A stretch of 64,000 nt of DNA from Margaritifera margaritifera. Taxonomy: Eukaryota; Mollusca; Bivalvia; Unionida; Margaritiferidae. Made by a program: the position numbers and the translations under genes. The notes under the pieces are model-generated. The model searched no databases. It was not told the origin of the DNA and saw nothing but the letters and a program-made list of their open reading frames with translations. Shown here piece after piece: positions 45,963 through 57,576 of the stretch (the first letter of the stretch is position 1; every line of letters starts with the position of its first letter). Where the stretch lies: positions 2,729,001 through 2,793,000 of the forward strand of contig JAQPZY010001625.1 of the NCBI GenBank assembly GCA_029931535.1, read 5' to 3'.

Positions 45963-46124
45963 AAAGGATGACTGTTTATTGGGTCTTACAATTTGTGGTC
46001 TGTAGCAGCAAAAAAAAAAAATCCACAAAAATTGGTACCCAAATAATACTTCATTCACAGTAAAAAAAAATTTTTTTTTTTTAATTCAAGCTAATTTGTA
46101 TTTTGAAGAAGTTGTTACTCTGCA

Positions 46125-46352
46125 ATTTATCACTGACAACTTAGTATTGAGATTTCCATTCCACAGATATGTAATCACTTACAAATGTAAATTCATAATT
46201 ATTTATCACTGACAACTTAGTATTGAGATTTCCATTCCACAGATATGTAATCACTTACAAATGTAAATTCATAATTATTTATCACTGACAACTTAGTATT
46301 GAGATTTCCATTCCACAGATATGTAATCACTTACAAATGTAAATTCATAATT
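46125..46352. repeat. 76-bp tandem triplication, copies identical by eye
   Basis: Units begin at 46125, 46201 and 46277 with 'atttatcactgacaacttag'. No difference was seen between copies, so this is very recent or homogenised; an assembly artefact is also possible. Confidence 0.95.
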
Positions 46353-47142
46353 ATTTTTTTTCCATGTGAAATCAAGCAACTGAATTCAAAATAAATTTGA
46401 TCACCTCAGAATTGTGTGAGGAGTTTTAGGTGAAGACTGGCAGAAAAAAACACTGAAAACAGAAATTTAAAATTTGTAGAGGGATCTCTCTCTGATGTTA
46501 CCAGTCAGCTCAAGATAAGGTCTGAGACCACTGGGTTTTTTAATCTACAAATTTTAATCAATTGTGTTCTTTCCTGCTTTGATTAATTTGTATTTTTGAT
46601 GCAATTACCAACTTTTAAGCAAAAGCTGAAATATTGATGTAATTGATGTACATCCAATTTATATGGCATACATACATTTCACTATTTTATATATATATAT
46701 ATATATATATAGTTACATTTCTTTAAATTCAGTTTGGTGCAAGTACTCCCTGATTTTAAAAATAATTATAAAAAATAAAATAGTACAATAAGCTAAAAAA
46801 CACCTAATCTAGAGTTAATAAAGAAAATTCGGTGAATTTTTGTCCCCAGCCTATGTAATGAAAATGTTGTGACCTTTGTGACAAAGCTGTTACTGGGGAG
46901 ACATGGAAAGCAATCAAGTTTTGTGGGTCTACCTCAAAGGGTATTACAAGGAAAAGTGACAAAACTGTATCAATGACCTTGATCTCAAACATATAATCCT
47001 GAATCAGCCACTATAAACTACTAAATTCAGTAACACTGCTACAGGAAACCCATAATTACCATAAGCATAAATAAAAAATGTGTCAGGTTGGCTTGCTCAT
47101 CCATACCTTGCAAGTCACAAATCAGTGTTTCCGAGTATACAG

Positions 47143-47241
47143 TACCATATATACACGCATGTAAGTCAGCTCCAATTACAAACTGCACAGACCCAGATCT
47201 GCCATCACATAATGTGCCAGCAGATTTGGGTCCATGCAGTT
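47143..47241. mobile_element. Half-length member of the 221-bp element family
   Basis: 'taccatatatacacgcatgt' is a TIR, followed by the 'gacccagatctgcc'/'ggcagatttgggtcc' hairpin, then the sequence stops. The second hairpin and the far TIR are missing. Just before it, 'cgagtatacagta' (47131-47144) looks like the opposite TIR of the family. Confidence 0.75.
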
Positions 47242-47387
47242 ACTTCATTACCAAACAGAATGGGATAGTTATTTTTGATGTTTTTTGGTTGCACATTTTG
47301 CATAATGTACTCCCTAAAAATGAGGTCCAACTGCCCTATAGGGTTTGACCACAGGACTATTATACAAATTCTAAATATATGCTACCA

Positions 47388-47490
47388 GTACATGTGCACC
47401 TACATGTTAGTTGCACATGCAGACTGCCAGTACATGTGTACCTACATATTGGCTGTACATGTAGACTGCAAGTACATGTGATTTGCACAT
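47388..47490. repeat. About 43-bp tandem repeat, 2-3 copies
   Basis: 'agtacatgtgcacctacatg' plus 'ttagttgcacatgcagactg' repeated with substitutions. Confidence 0.8.
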
Positions 47491-49372
47491 CAAAAAGCCT
47501 ATAAGTACATGTAGAATCACAATAAAGCTAAGTGGTCACTACAGGTTATTAACAGTAACAATGCCTAAAACTCATCAGCAGTGGGGTCAGCTCAGTTCAG
47601 CATCCCTGTGATACGAGTTTGCCATACATGAATGGAATTTTCCATTGCGGTCATCTTGGTAAGTTCCAAGTTACATCATTTAGACTTCAGAATATGTGTG
47701 CATGATTCTTGCTTGTTCTCCAAAGAATAGGCACAAGGTTTCAAGCAAGTAGATGGAAAAGGTTATATTTTCTGAGTGAATTTTAACTAAAGAGGGCTTT
47801 CCTTAAGTCAGAACTAGATTCAAAATGAACATTTGACTGAGGTATTTATGAAAACGAAGTGGTCCATTGTTTAACGGATTTTCTTGAGATGCTGACCTAC
47901 TAAAAATAGTAAGATATTGCATAAAGTAACTGAAGTTTCAATATATCTTCATTTTCATACATGCAATTATTATATCAGTTTGATTGTACAATTATCATTA
48001 TGTCACATATATAGTAAAAACTGCCCTAATGGTCACCTTTAAATAGTTGTCACCTGGTCTCAATGGACATTCCAATTCCCCCCCTTAAATTTCCTCTATA
48101 AAACTGATGTATTCAACAGTCAGCTGCTTTCCATGGTCAATGGGCAGGTGTTACCAAACCAAACAGTGGTTTCTCAATGCTTGATGCAGTCGCTTGAGCA
48201 AATTGACCACGCAAATGAACCATTTTGTTTTTAAAATAAAGGCATTGTTTATATAAAGAAATGTCATGTGAATTGATGTGTTAACATGTCCTATCTTGCT
48301 TATACTTACTGTAGTCAAGTCAATCTGTCAGTGTAAATTTAGGTTGATTCAAGTCTCCATTATTATTGTAAGAATTTGAAGAAAGCTACAATACTGATTA
48401 GAAATTAATTGCTGGGTAATACTCAAGATAAATTGTCATTCTTATAGGCACCCCCCTTTTCTTTTGTGTGCATGTCAGGGGGGAGTACAATGATTACTGT
48501 ACTAAATGTATTCAACAGAAAAGAATAATAAAGAACTTATTTTACCCCATAATTGCTTTTGTTTATGAACAATTTCTATCAGTGTATACTTCATACTAAT
48601 AGTCTGGGAATGAAGATTGTGGTAAACTATTCCTATGTACTGATTATAAGAAAATAATTATCAGCTTTCAAACACCTCTGCTGGATATGCGGATTTTAAT
48701 CATTGTAAGTAAAAAACAAAAACAACAAAACAGCTTAAGTATTATAATAGTATTGACAAGCCTGCATAAATCCGCATGTGCAAAATACATTGTGGTCTGT
48801 GGAAAACAGATAGTCACAATGTGTATACAAAATCTTCATTAAATATCCATCCATGTTTGCGATAAAAATGTCAACAGGCATTTAATCATCAGGTTACTCC
48901 TTTTAATCCATGACCAGAAAATGAACCAACACCAGAGTCACTATTTCATATAAGATATTCTGTTGGTTCAAAATTTTGAAGGAATACTATAACACATTCT
49001 GCAAGAACACAGAACCAAGGTCAAATACTTGTGCTCATTTCATTGTAAATACACGAGGGGAACAGTGTTTCAACTTAAAAAGCATCACAAGCCTTTGAAC
49101 CAAGGTGTGCTGTCATTCATTGAGTCGACACTTTCAATATTATGCCTAGGTAAGTAGCTTCTAAAACAGCTGACTCCAGGTGCAATATACAAGCAGCTGA
49201 GCAATGTACCCTGTTACCATATATAGATATATGTGCAAAAACATACTGCATGAAACATTGACAGAGGGCAAACTTCAGGAAATCTATTAATGAAACCCTT
49301 TTCTGTCTGCATTAATGAATGATAACTTTATACATTTAATTTTTTTAATAGGAAATGATGCCAATTGCCTAA

Positions 49373-49373
<1 letters not shown>

Positions 49374-49407
<34 letters not shown>
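49374..49407. repeat. (AAT)n microsatellite
   Basis: Eleven AAT units without interruption. Confidence 0.97.
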
Positions 49408-49409
<2 letters not shown>

Positions 49410-49531
49410 GTATTCAGTGTATGGTATTTTTCTTCAAGAACCAAGTTTGAAGTTGAACCTGCATTCAGCGATCACCTGTGTACACAGGCCAGTCTGGCCT
49501 TTTCCCATAGGTGGCTGCTATTTACAGGTTT

Positions 49532-49535
<4 letters not shown>

Positions 49536-49606
<71 letters not shown>
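49536..49606. repeat. (TA)n microsatellite, about 35 units
   Basis: Uninterrupted TA run, followed by 'catatacatgcat'. Confidence 0.98.
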
Positions 49607-49612
<6 letters not shown>

Positions 49613-49739
49613 CATGCATAAATGCAGTGCAGTGATATTAGTTTGGCATCTTCTTTGTCCACGTGCCACTATTACAATCAAATGTACACCATCATCAAGT
49701 TTTTAATCTTAGGTGTTATATGGCAGTTTGAACTAGAGA

Positions 49740-50520
49740 GCTGTATTGATCTATGACCTTGAACTAGAAAATAGGACCCCCAATATGGCACAAGACACAT
49801 CTTCTAGTGTTGATATATAAATATAACAAGTTTCATGCCTTAATCTCTAAAAAGCTTTGAAGTTATATAATAGAAAGGAATGTGTAATGGAAACTTTGCA
49901 ATACTGACCCATGACTTGACTCTAAAGATAGGACTCCATATCTTATATGCAACATACCTCCAAGTGATGATATAAAAGCATACCAAATTTCATCCCTTGT
50001 TCTCAAATGGCTCTAAACCTAAACAGCTGCAATGAATGTATGACGGAAACTTTTAATACTGACCATTGACCTTGATAATAGGAATCCAAGTGTGGTATGT
50101 GACACACCTTCTAGTGATAAAATACAGAAGTATATCAAATTTTCATTCCTTAATCTGAAATGTCTCTAAAGTTATAGAGAAGAAAGGAATGTGTGATGGA
50201 AAAGCTTAAATACTGACCCGTGTCCCTGGCCTTAAAGATAGGATACCAAATGTGGTGTGCAACACAAATCTAATAATGATGTACAAATATACCAAGTTTT
50301 ATCCCTTAATCTCAAATACTATTGAGCAGAAAGAAAAGGGTGATGAAAACTGAAAATATTGACCCATGATCTTGACCTTGAAGATAGTATTTCCAATGTG
50401 ATATGTGACACACCAAGTTTGATCCATCAATATCAAACAGCTTTAAAGTTATAGAGCGGAGACCAAAGTGTGAGGGCTGGATGGATGGACAAAAGGCTGA
50501 ACAGACAGACAGAAATGTGA
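49740..50520 (+). mobile_element. Pearl-like tandem-core array, 5 units of about 150 bp
   Basis: Each unit carries 'tgacc.atgaccttgac', 'agataggactccaaatgtgg', 'gacacacctt.tagtgatga', 'taccaagtttcatccct', 'taatctcaaatggct' and 'aaagttatagagcagaaagg', then 'aatgtgtgatgg'. The array ends 'gatggatggacaaaaggctg' and 'aacagacagacagaaatgtg', the degenerate tetranucleotide (gacg/gaca) run typical of this class at its end. Confidence 0.7.
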
Positions 50521-51313
50521 ATACTATAAACCCTACTTTTAGCAAAGAAGATTAAGTTATAAATCCATTGCAAAGCAACTTTGCAACAATTCATTCCCCC
50601 TGCTCCCATCTCGATACACCATACAAGTGGCTCATGAGGAACCACAAGCAAAGCATGTCCCAGTTTTAATGGCATCAAGCAACTAAGAATGCATGGCTTA
50701 TTATTGATGGGGTGCCAGTCCATAGCAAGTTAACCTAGATGATGCTTCCGACCTGGGCTCAATTCCTTTCAAGTACAGAGGTATAAAAATCCATTGCCCT
50801 GGAGCCTGGAACAACCAAACATGAATGCCAGGCAATTAATTTTCCCAATGGGAAAGTTTCTGGTCAGGAGTGGCCAAGTACTAGAGTGCTGATGGACAAC
50901 AAGAACCAGGTTTGGCCGGTGGAGGGGGGGGGAGGGTTATTGGAGTACAAGACACCGTCAAAAAAAGAAAAATTATTTGATTATCATTTATATGCTGATC
51001 TCAAACAGATTAAAATAAGTGTATAACATGTGTACATGTGTGACACTTTCCATTAGCAGTAATGATGGTGAGTTGTAAGTAAGCATTGTGTACAAAAGTT
51101 GTTGAATAATTTTGATTACAGCAATCTTGAGGGTAACTGCAGTAATTTATGAGGCAATCAAAAACATCTGCTGGGAAACCAGATTACCAAAGCTGGTTGC
51201 TCAGGGACAACTATGAATTTTCATAATTTAATAAATTACCCTTGGATTACTTTTGATCATATTTCTTTATAAGATCACACATTTATATATTTGAGTTTTA
51301 CACATTTTAAAAG

Positions 51314-52533
51314 TACAGTCAAACCTGTCAATAGTGCCCACCCATGGAAAAAGACAAAACGGGCCTTTGTACACATGTGACCTCTGTACACAGGTTCACA
51401 TTTTAAAATCGTTTTTTGAACCAATACCATGCACTTAATATCATTATAGTTATTATTATTATTATTATTATTATGTTAGCAAGGTTGTTTATGTTCACTA
51501 TTCATCAGAATCATAAAATATGTGTATATGTTGTTCTCTCCCAAATTTATATTCCACACAATATTAGGGTATCCTGCTGACTTTTTATCCATCTTATAAA
51601 TTAAATCATCACTGACTTAAAATAATCACTGATCTTAGTTTCTTTTGTGCACCATAACAAAACAATAATTTCACTACTGATTGAAAGCTTACATATGACT
51701 GTAAAACTGAGGACTGACTCTTTCGTCAGCCAACTTGTATAAGTTAGGCTTGGAAACAGCTGTTCATGCTTTACAAACAAAATCTGGATTAGCCAGTTGC
51801 TCAACCTGCCAAGAGCAAAAGATAGTTGGCTTCTGTGAGAAGTCTGTGATGAGTAGGAAATCAAAAGAGGCCATATATGGCTATTCTTTGTGACCCATGA
51901 ACCGAAACTTCACCTGCCTTTTCAAAGTTTTAAATACTGAATGACCCCTGAGCCTAATGAAAAGGGATGTACCTAGTATCTCTTCTCAAAGATGATTTTT
52001 TTGTTCAGAGATAGCTTTAATTCACAGGCAAATAGATGCAGATAGATATCAAACTATACCTGTCACACTGGTACAGAAAGCAACTTCTATTTCTGCTGCA
52101 ATAAAACAACTACTTTTCCCACCATCCAGCCAATGAATTGCTTAAATCCTGTCTGATAAAAACTGCCTCGTTTTCAAATTTGACATATTGACAACTTTGA
52201 GCTACACTACAATGTGACTGGAGTACGGTAAGTACAAGCGAGATAAGAAATGTTTGCACATCAATTCACATGATATTCCTTTATCTAAAGAATGCCTTCC
52301 TCATGAAGCAAAAATTTAGTTGGCATACACTGAGCAGTCACTGTAGATATGCAGCAGGGACTGCTTCAGGCAAACCACTGTTTGGTAGGAAACATTTGAC
52401 TGTTGACTGTGGAAGGCAGGTGACATTACATACAGTACATTTATATGGGAAATTTGCCGGAGTGGAACTAGAATGGCCATTCTGAACAGGTGACCAATGA
52501 GCAAAGGTGACTGTTCAGACAGATTTGACTGTA
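51314..52533. mobile_element. TIR DNA transposon relic, 1220 bp
   Basis: The left end TACAGTCAAACCTGTC and the right end, reversed, TACAGTCAAATCTGTC match at 15 of 16 positions and are bounded by TA. 'TACAGTCAAACCTGT' is a frequent mariner-type terminus in invertebrates. Subterminal 'gtacacatgtgacctctgta' and 'ggtgacattacatacagtac' blocks lie just inside. No transposase frame survives. Confidence 0.78.
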
Positions 52534-53010
52534 ATAATTTTTTCTTCATAACTGGAAGTGTTTTACACCATCTGCTGCCGTAATAGTTAGATACTTTGAC
52601 AGTTTGCACAATATAATATATATAAATTCAATGTATAATAACTTCCGTTATTTTTCACTCAAATTGCATGAGACTTTCATTATCAGTGAAACAAATAACT
52701 ATTATTAAGTAATAACATTTTCGAAATAAAATCTTCAGTTTACACAAACTGCTTTGCTAATGAAAATGCATGGTTATCTCAGCTTTTGACATTCATTGAT
52801 TAAATTCCAATTACTTTTACTTCAAAATTGTCTAATTACAAATTATTTGTGCTTGCTAAAACAAAACAATTTATTAATTGTGGTACAGATTACAATTATT
52901 TATTACAATGACCCCAGGTCTGATGCTGATTGCCATTTAAAGTTGGATTAACTGGAGCAATTTTGGAGAGCACAGTACAAAAACAATGGTAATGATAAAA
53001 CCAAAATCTC

Positions 53011-53250
53011 AAGAACTTGAACCCCAAACCTCTAGAACTTGAACCCAAAACCTCTAAAACTTGAACCCAAAACCTCTAGAACTTGAACCCCAAACCTCCA
53101 GAACTTGAACCCCAAACCTCTAGAACTTGAACCCCAAACCTCCAGAACTTGAACCCCAAACCTCCAGAACTTGAACCCAAAACCTCTAGAACTTGAACCC
53201 AAAACCTCCAGAACTTGAACCCAAAACCTCTAGAACTTTAACCCAAAATC
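53011..53250. repeat. 22-bp minisatellite, 11 copies
   Basis: Unit 'gaacttgaaccccaaacctc' plus 'ta' or 'ca'. It sits 66 bp from the donor of exon 4, in intron 4. Confidence 0.94.
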
Positions 53251-53315
53251 TCTTGGGTGCTCACCACAAGGGCATCTTGCCACCACATTTCTTACAAGTT
53301 TGAATACAATTTTAC

Positions 53316-53468
53316 CTCCAGCACCCAAATCTTCTTCCTTCTCCTCTTCCTCTTCTTCTTCCATATCCTCCTCCCTGCCTTCGACATCTTCTACCTCTAA
53401 GTTCTCATTATCACTGGTCTCACACTCCTCATTATCATTAGTCTCAGGTTCCCCATCACTGTTATTGT
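53316..53468 (-). CDS. NOM1: NOM1 exon 4: acidic low-complexity segment
   Basis: 153 nt, acceptor 'ctgtttacag', donor 'gag|gtaaaa'. Visible residues 121-171: DNNSDGEPETNDNEECETS, then DNENLEVEDVEGREEDMEE and a Glu run ending EEDLGAG. Acidic serine-rich stretches here are usual for the N-terminal half of NOM1 and likely unstructured. Sequence identity to family members cannot be judged, but phases on both sides fit exactly. Confidence 0.9.
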
Positions 53469-54000
53469 CTGTAAACAGAATATACTAGTAGTTATGAATT
53501 CTTTGCATCTACTCTAGCTTTTAATAGTTTATGTCTGAAATAAAAGATCTTACATCAAATTCGTGAAAATTAGTTGAACCATTTGTATCTCTTTCTGGCC
53601 CTAATGGGTAAATGATTGAAATAACTGAATAAGATTAATAAATTTCATGTGAACCAAGCTTTAGTTAAATACTTGAAACACATTCCCTTTCTCCCCAATT
53701 TTCTATCAAATTCTACTTGTGTAAACGGCAGTACCTAAAGTGCTTCTTCAGTAGTAGCTGAAAAGGACTATTACTGAGAAAGCAGAGAAAGCAGTTTAGG
53801 AAGTACTATGAAGATATTGAGATAACAAGAAATTAAAGGGGGACTTGGTGTAAGTCTATACAAGTGTTTATTAGCTTGTAACTACTAAATTAGCTCTGTC
53901 TAGACAAAGGTATCACTTGTGTACATGACAAATTTACAGACTGACAGACATACAGAAGGACATAGTCCAGGAGTATAGAAATAAAGCTGAAGTACCATAC
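53469..54000 (-). other. NOM1: NOM1 intron 3 (532 bp)
   Basis: Donor 'tcag|gtatgg', acceptor at 53469-53470. No repeat recognised. Confidence 0.88.
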
Positions 54001-54087
54001 CTGACAGTTCACTGTCTGTGTCTCTTAAGTACAATTCTTTGTCAGGTAATGTAGTGTATTTCTCCTCTCCAAGATCCTCAAGCAAGA
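54001..54087 (-). CDS. NOM1: NOM1 exon 3
   Basis: 87 nt, acceptor 'attgtctctag', donor 'tcag|gtatgg'. Visible residues 92-120: (F)LLEDLGEEKYTTLPDKEL then YLRDTDSELS. The first codon, shared with exon 2, reads Phe, giving GLDFLLEDLG, a short hydrophobic motif between charged regions. The last codon joins exon 4 as Asp (SELSDNNSD). Confidence 0.88.
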
Positions 54088-54469
54088 CTAGAGACAATTA
54101 AGGAATATTAGTTACAACAAAAGGCCTAAGTGAGCTTTATATCTCTTGGCAGGATGATAACTGATAAAAATGTGGTAGGATTCCACTTTACTGCAGTTCT
54201 CCCCAGATCTTCTGATGACAAGGGATGGAATAATCTTATACTGTTCATCTGGAACTGGGCTTGACTTCATTGAGTGTTGCTGCGCTAGGGTCATGATTTC
54301 CAATCAAATACAAAAAAAATCAACATTTAGGGTAAATAACCAGGCCAAAAGCACACACTCCATTTTCTTCAAAACATCCATGATGTAAGCAAGATGGCTG
54401 GATTTTAGATGAGTAGATAGATTTAGGAATTAAAAACCAATACTCATATTCATATTTTAACTTGTATTT

Positions 54470-55165
54470 ATCATATACAGAGTGTGCTTGATACAGAAGC
54501 AGAACATGGTCCAAGTCCATCAGTACTCCTACTGTATTCATATTTTAACTTGTATTTATCATATACAGAGTGTGCTTGGTATAATGGTAGAACATGGATT
54601 AAGCCTATCATTACTCGTACTGTATTCATATTTTAACTTGCATTTATCATATAGAGAGTGTGCTTGGTATAATGGTAGAACATGGATTAAGCCTATCATT
54701 ACTCGTACTGTATTCATATTTTAACTTGCATTTATCATATAGAGAGTGTGCTTGGTATAATGGTAGAACATGGATTAAGCCTATCATTACTCGTACTGTA
54801 TTCATATTTTAACTTGCATTTATCATATAGAGAGTGTGCTTGGTATAATGGTAGAACATGGATTAAGCGTATCATTACTCGTATTGTATTCATATTTTAA
54901 CTTGTATTTATCATATACAGAGTGTGCTTGGTATAATGGTAGAACATGGATTAAGCCTATCATTACTCGTATTGTATTCATATTTTAACTTGTATTTATC
55001 ATATAGAAAGTGTGCTTGGTATAATGGTAGAACATGGATTAAGCCTATCATTACTCGTACTGTATTCATATTTTAACTTGTATTTATCATATAGAAAGTG
55101 TGCTTGGTATAATGGTAGAACATGGATTAAGCCTATCATTACTCGTATTGTATTCATATTCTGAC
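54470..55165. repeat. 88-bp tandem repeat, about 8 copies
   Basis: Unit includes 'gtgcttggtataatggtaga', 'acatggattaagcctatcat', 'tactcgtactgtattcatat' and 'tttaacttgcatttatcata'. 'gtgcttgg' recurs exactly every 88 bp from 54572 to 55100. Middle copies are almost identical; the edge copies are more diverged, the usual sign of array growth from within. Confidence 0.96.
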
Positions 55166-55445
55166 TTGTATTTATTATATATTTCATAATGAGATACTGA
55201 AATATATAAGTGGGAGAAAAATGATATTGCCACAGTGGCAATACCACCTTTTTTTCCCCATAGTGGCAATATCACTTTTTTCCCCCATTTAGGAAATATA
55301 TCTGCCCTTATGTATGTTATTCAAACCTGTATTTCCACATCTAGGCCTATTTTTTTTTTTTTCTTCTCCTCCCTTCCTCTCTCTCTCTCCCCACCAGGAT
55401 GAACAGATCTTAAAATGTGTCAAGACTGTGGACCCTCTAGTATAC

Positions 55446-56800
55446 ATTTATGTAATCAATGAGGATGTGCCATCAAGAATGCCTAAAAACTAAAACCCAT
55501 TTATGTAATCAATGAGGATGTGCTATCAAGAATGCCTAAAAACTAAAACCCATTTATGTAATCAATGAGATGGAGCCATCAAGAATGCCTAAAAACTAAC
55601 CCTCTAGTATACATTCATGTAATCAATGAGAAGGTGCCATCAAGAATGCCTAAAAACTAAAACCCATTTATGTAATCAATGAGATGGTGCCATCAAGAAT
55701 GTCTAAAAACTAAAACCCATTTATGTAATCAATGAGATGGTGCCATCAAGAATGCCTAAAAACTAACCCTCTAGCATACATTCATGTAATCAATGAGAAG
55801 GTGCCATCAAGAATGCCTAAAAAGTGGTCCCATTTATGTAACCAATGAGAAGGTGCCATCAAGAATGCCTAAAAACTAACCCCATTTATGTAATCAATGA
55901 GACGGTGCCATTAAAAATGCCTATAAACTAAACCATTTATGTAATCAATGAGACGGTGCCATTAAGAATGCCTATAAACTAAACCATTTATGTAATCAAT
56001 GAGACGGTGCCATTAAGAATGCCTATAAACTAACCCCATTTATGTAATCAATGAGAAGGTACCATCAAGAATGCCTATAAACTAAACCATTTATGTAATC
56101 AATGAGACGGTGCCATTAAGAATGCCTATAAACTAACCCCATTTATGTAATCAATGAGAAGGTGCCATTAAGAATCCCTATAAACTAAATCATTTATGTA
56201 ATCAATGAGACGCTGCCATCAAGAATGCCTATAAACTAAACCATTTATGTAATCAATGAGATGGTGCCATTAAGAATGCCTATAAACTAACCCCATTTAT
56301 GTAATCAATGAGACGGAGCCATTAAGAATGCCTATAAACTAACCCCATTTATGCAATCTATGAGACGGTGCCATTAAGAATGCATAAAAGTGGCCCCATT
56401 TATGTAATCAATGAGACGGTGCCATTAAGAATGCCTATAAACTAACCCCATTTATGTAATCAATGAGATGGTGCCATCAAGAATGCCTAAAAAGTGGACC
56501 CATTTATGTAATCAATGAGAAGGTGCCATAAAAAATGCCTATAAACTAACCCCATTTATGTAATCAATAAGGTGCCATAAAAAATGCCTATAAACTAAGC
56601 TCATTTATGTAATCAATCAGAACGTGCTATCAAGAATGTCTAAAAACCCATTTATGTAATCAATCAGAAGGTGCCATCAAGAATGTCTAAAAACCCCATT
56701 TATGTAATCAATGAGAAGGTACCATCAAGAATGTCTAAAAACTAATCCCATTTATGTAATCAATGTGAAGGTGCCATCATGAATGTATAAAAGCTAACCC
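55446..56800. repeat. 52-bp minisatellite, about 26 copies
   Basis: Unit 'catttatgtaatcaatgaga' plus 'cggtgccattaagaatgcct' plus 'ataaactaaccc'. Subtypes differ by 'atcaag/attaag', 'aggt/cggt/tggt' and presence of 'ctctagtatac'. The subtypes are clustered along the array. Confidence 0.96.
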
Positions 56801-57576
56801 TAATCCCATTTTCAGAACTTCTTTTTATCAATGTAGTAATGCAGCCATTAATCACACTGCCACAGAACGGAGAAAAAAAATCCATGCAAATCAAGAGTTT
56901 TGCCTTAAAAAATATATAATAAAAAGAAAATCTAAGTTTTTTTTAGTAGATATTGGGAAATATTTCATTCATGAAGTGAAAACATTCTGTATTGTCACTC
57001 ATGGCTTTGCCACTCGTGACAATACTATATTTCCACTTCTCTTGTGAAATATTTCCTTACATCCATTCAAAACATATATATTCTCTATTTATCATATACA
57101 GAGTGTGCTTGATATGATGGCACTCACAGGGATGGAAGGTTTGGTGATTTTAGTTTGGCCAAGTCCTATATCTGTTTGATTTATTATCTTATGTTTAAGA
57201 GTACAGTATAAGCTACTCTGAAGACATTTATGGCAAGAGTTAATTATTGGCAAAATTCTATAGCCTTTGGGTTGTGTTCACAGAGTTACATTCAATGGCA
57301 TTGATTGTATGCATTGCTTATGTGTAACCTGAACTAAACTCAAGCCTAAAGTTCTTAAATCATATATATATATCATGTAGGTTAATATGTGTTTCAATGG
57401 GTATGCAAGTAAAATGTGCAATTCTTCCATGATCATTGCTGATGGAGTCTTCAAACATGGACATATGATTAGGAACCTTATTTGTTGATGTTCACTAGAA
57501 CAATTTGAGATTGTTGATCCAAACCATGTGAGTGAGGCTAGTGTATTAATTAAACTTATTTTTTTGCTGGAGATTT

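Larger units (their letters stand above)
45746..53315 (-). other. NOM1: NOM1 intron 4 (7.6 kb)
   Basis: Donor 'gag|gtaaaa', acceptor at 45746-45747. Holds short arrays at 45861-45962, 46125-46352 and 47388-47490, a partial 221-bp element at 47143-47241, (AAT)n at 49374-49407, (TA)n at 49536-49606, a pearl-like array at 49740-50520, a TIR element at 51314-52533 and a 22-bp array at 53011-53250. 48000-48190 carries 'taatggtcacctttaaatag'-type sequence that may be a worn TIR-element end. Nothing else recognised in 46355-47140, 47495-49370, 50525-51310 or 52535-53010. Confidence 0.85.

Noticed and set aside
54572..55130. 'ggtataatggtagaacatgg' in the 88-bp units resembles a tRNA A box
   Set aside because: No B box at the right distance; chance resemblance multiplied by the array.
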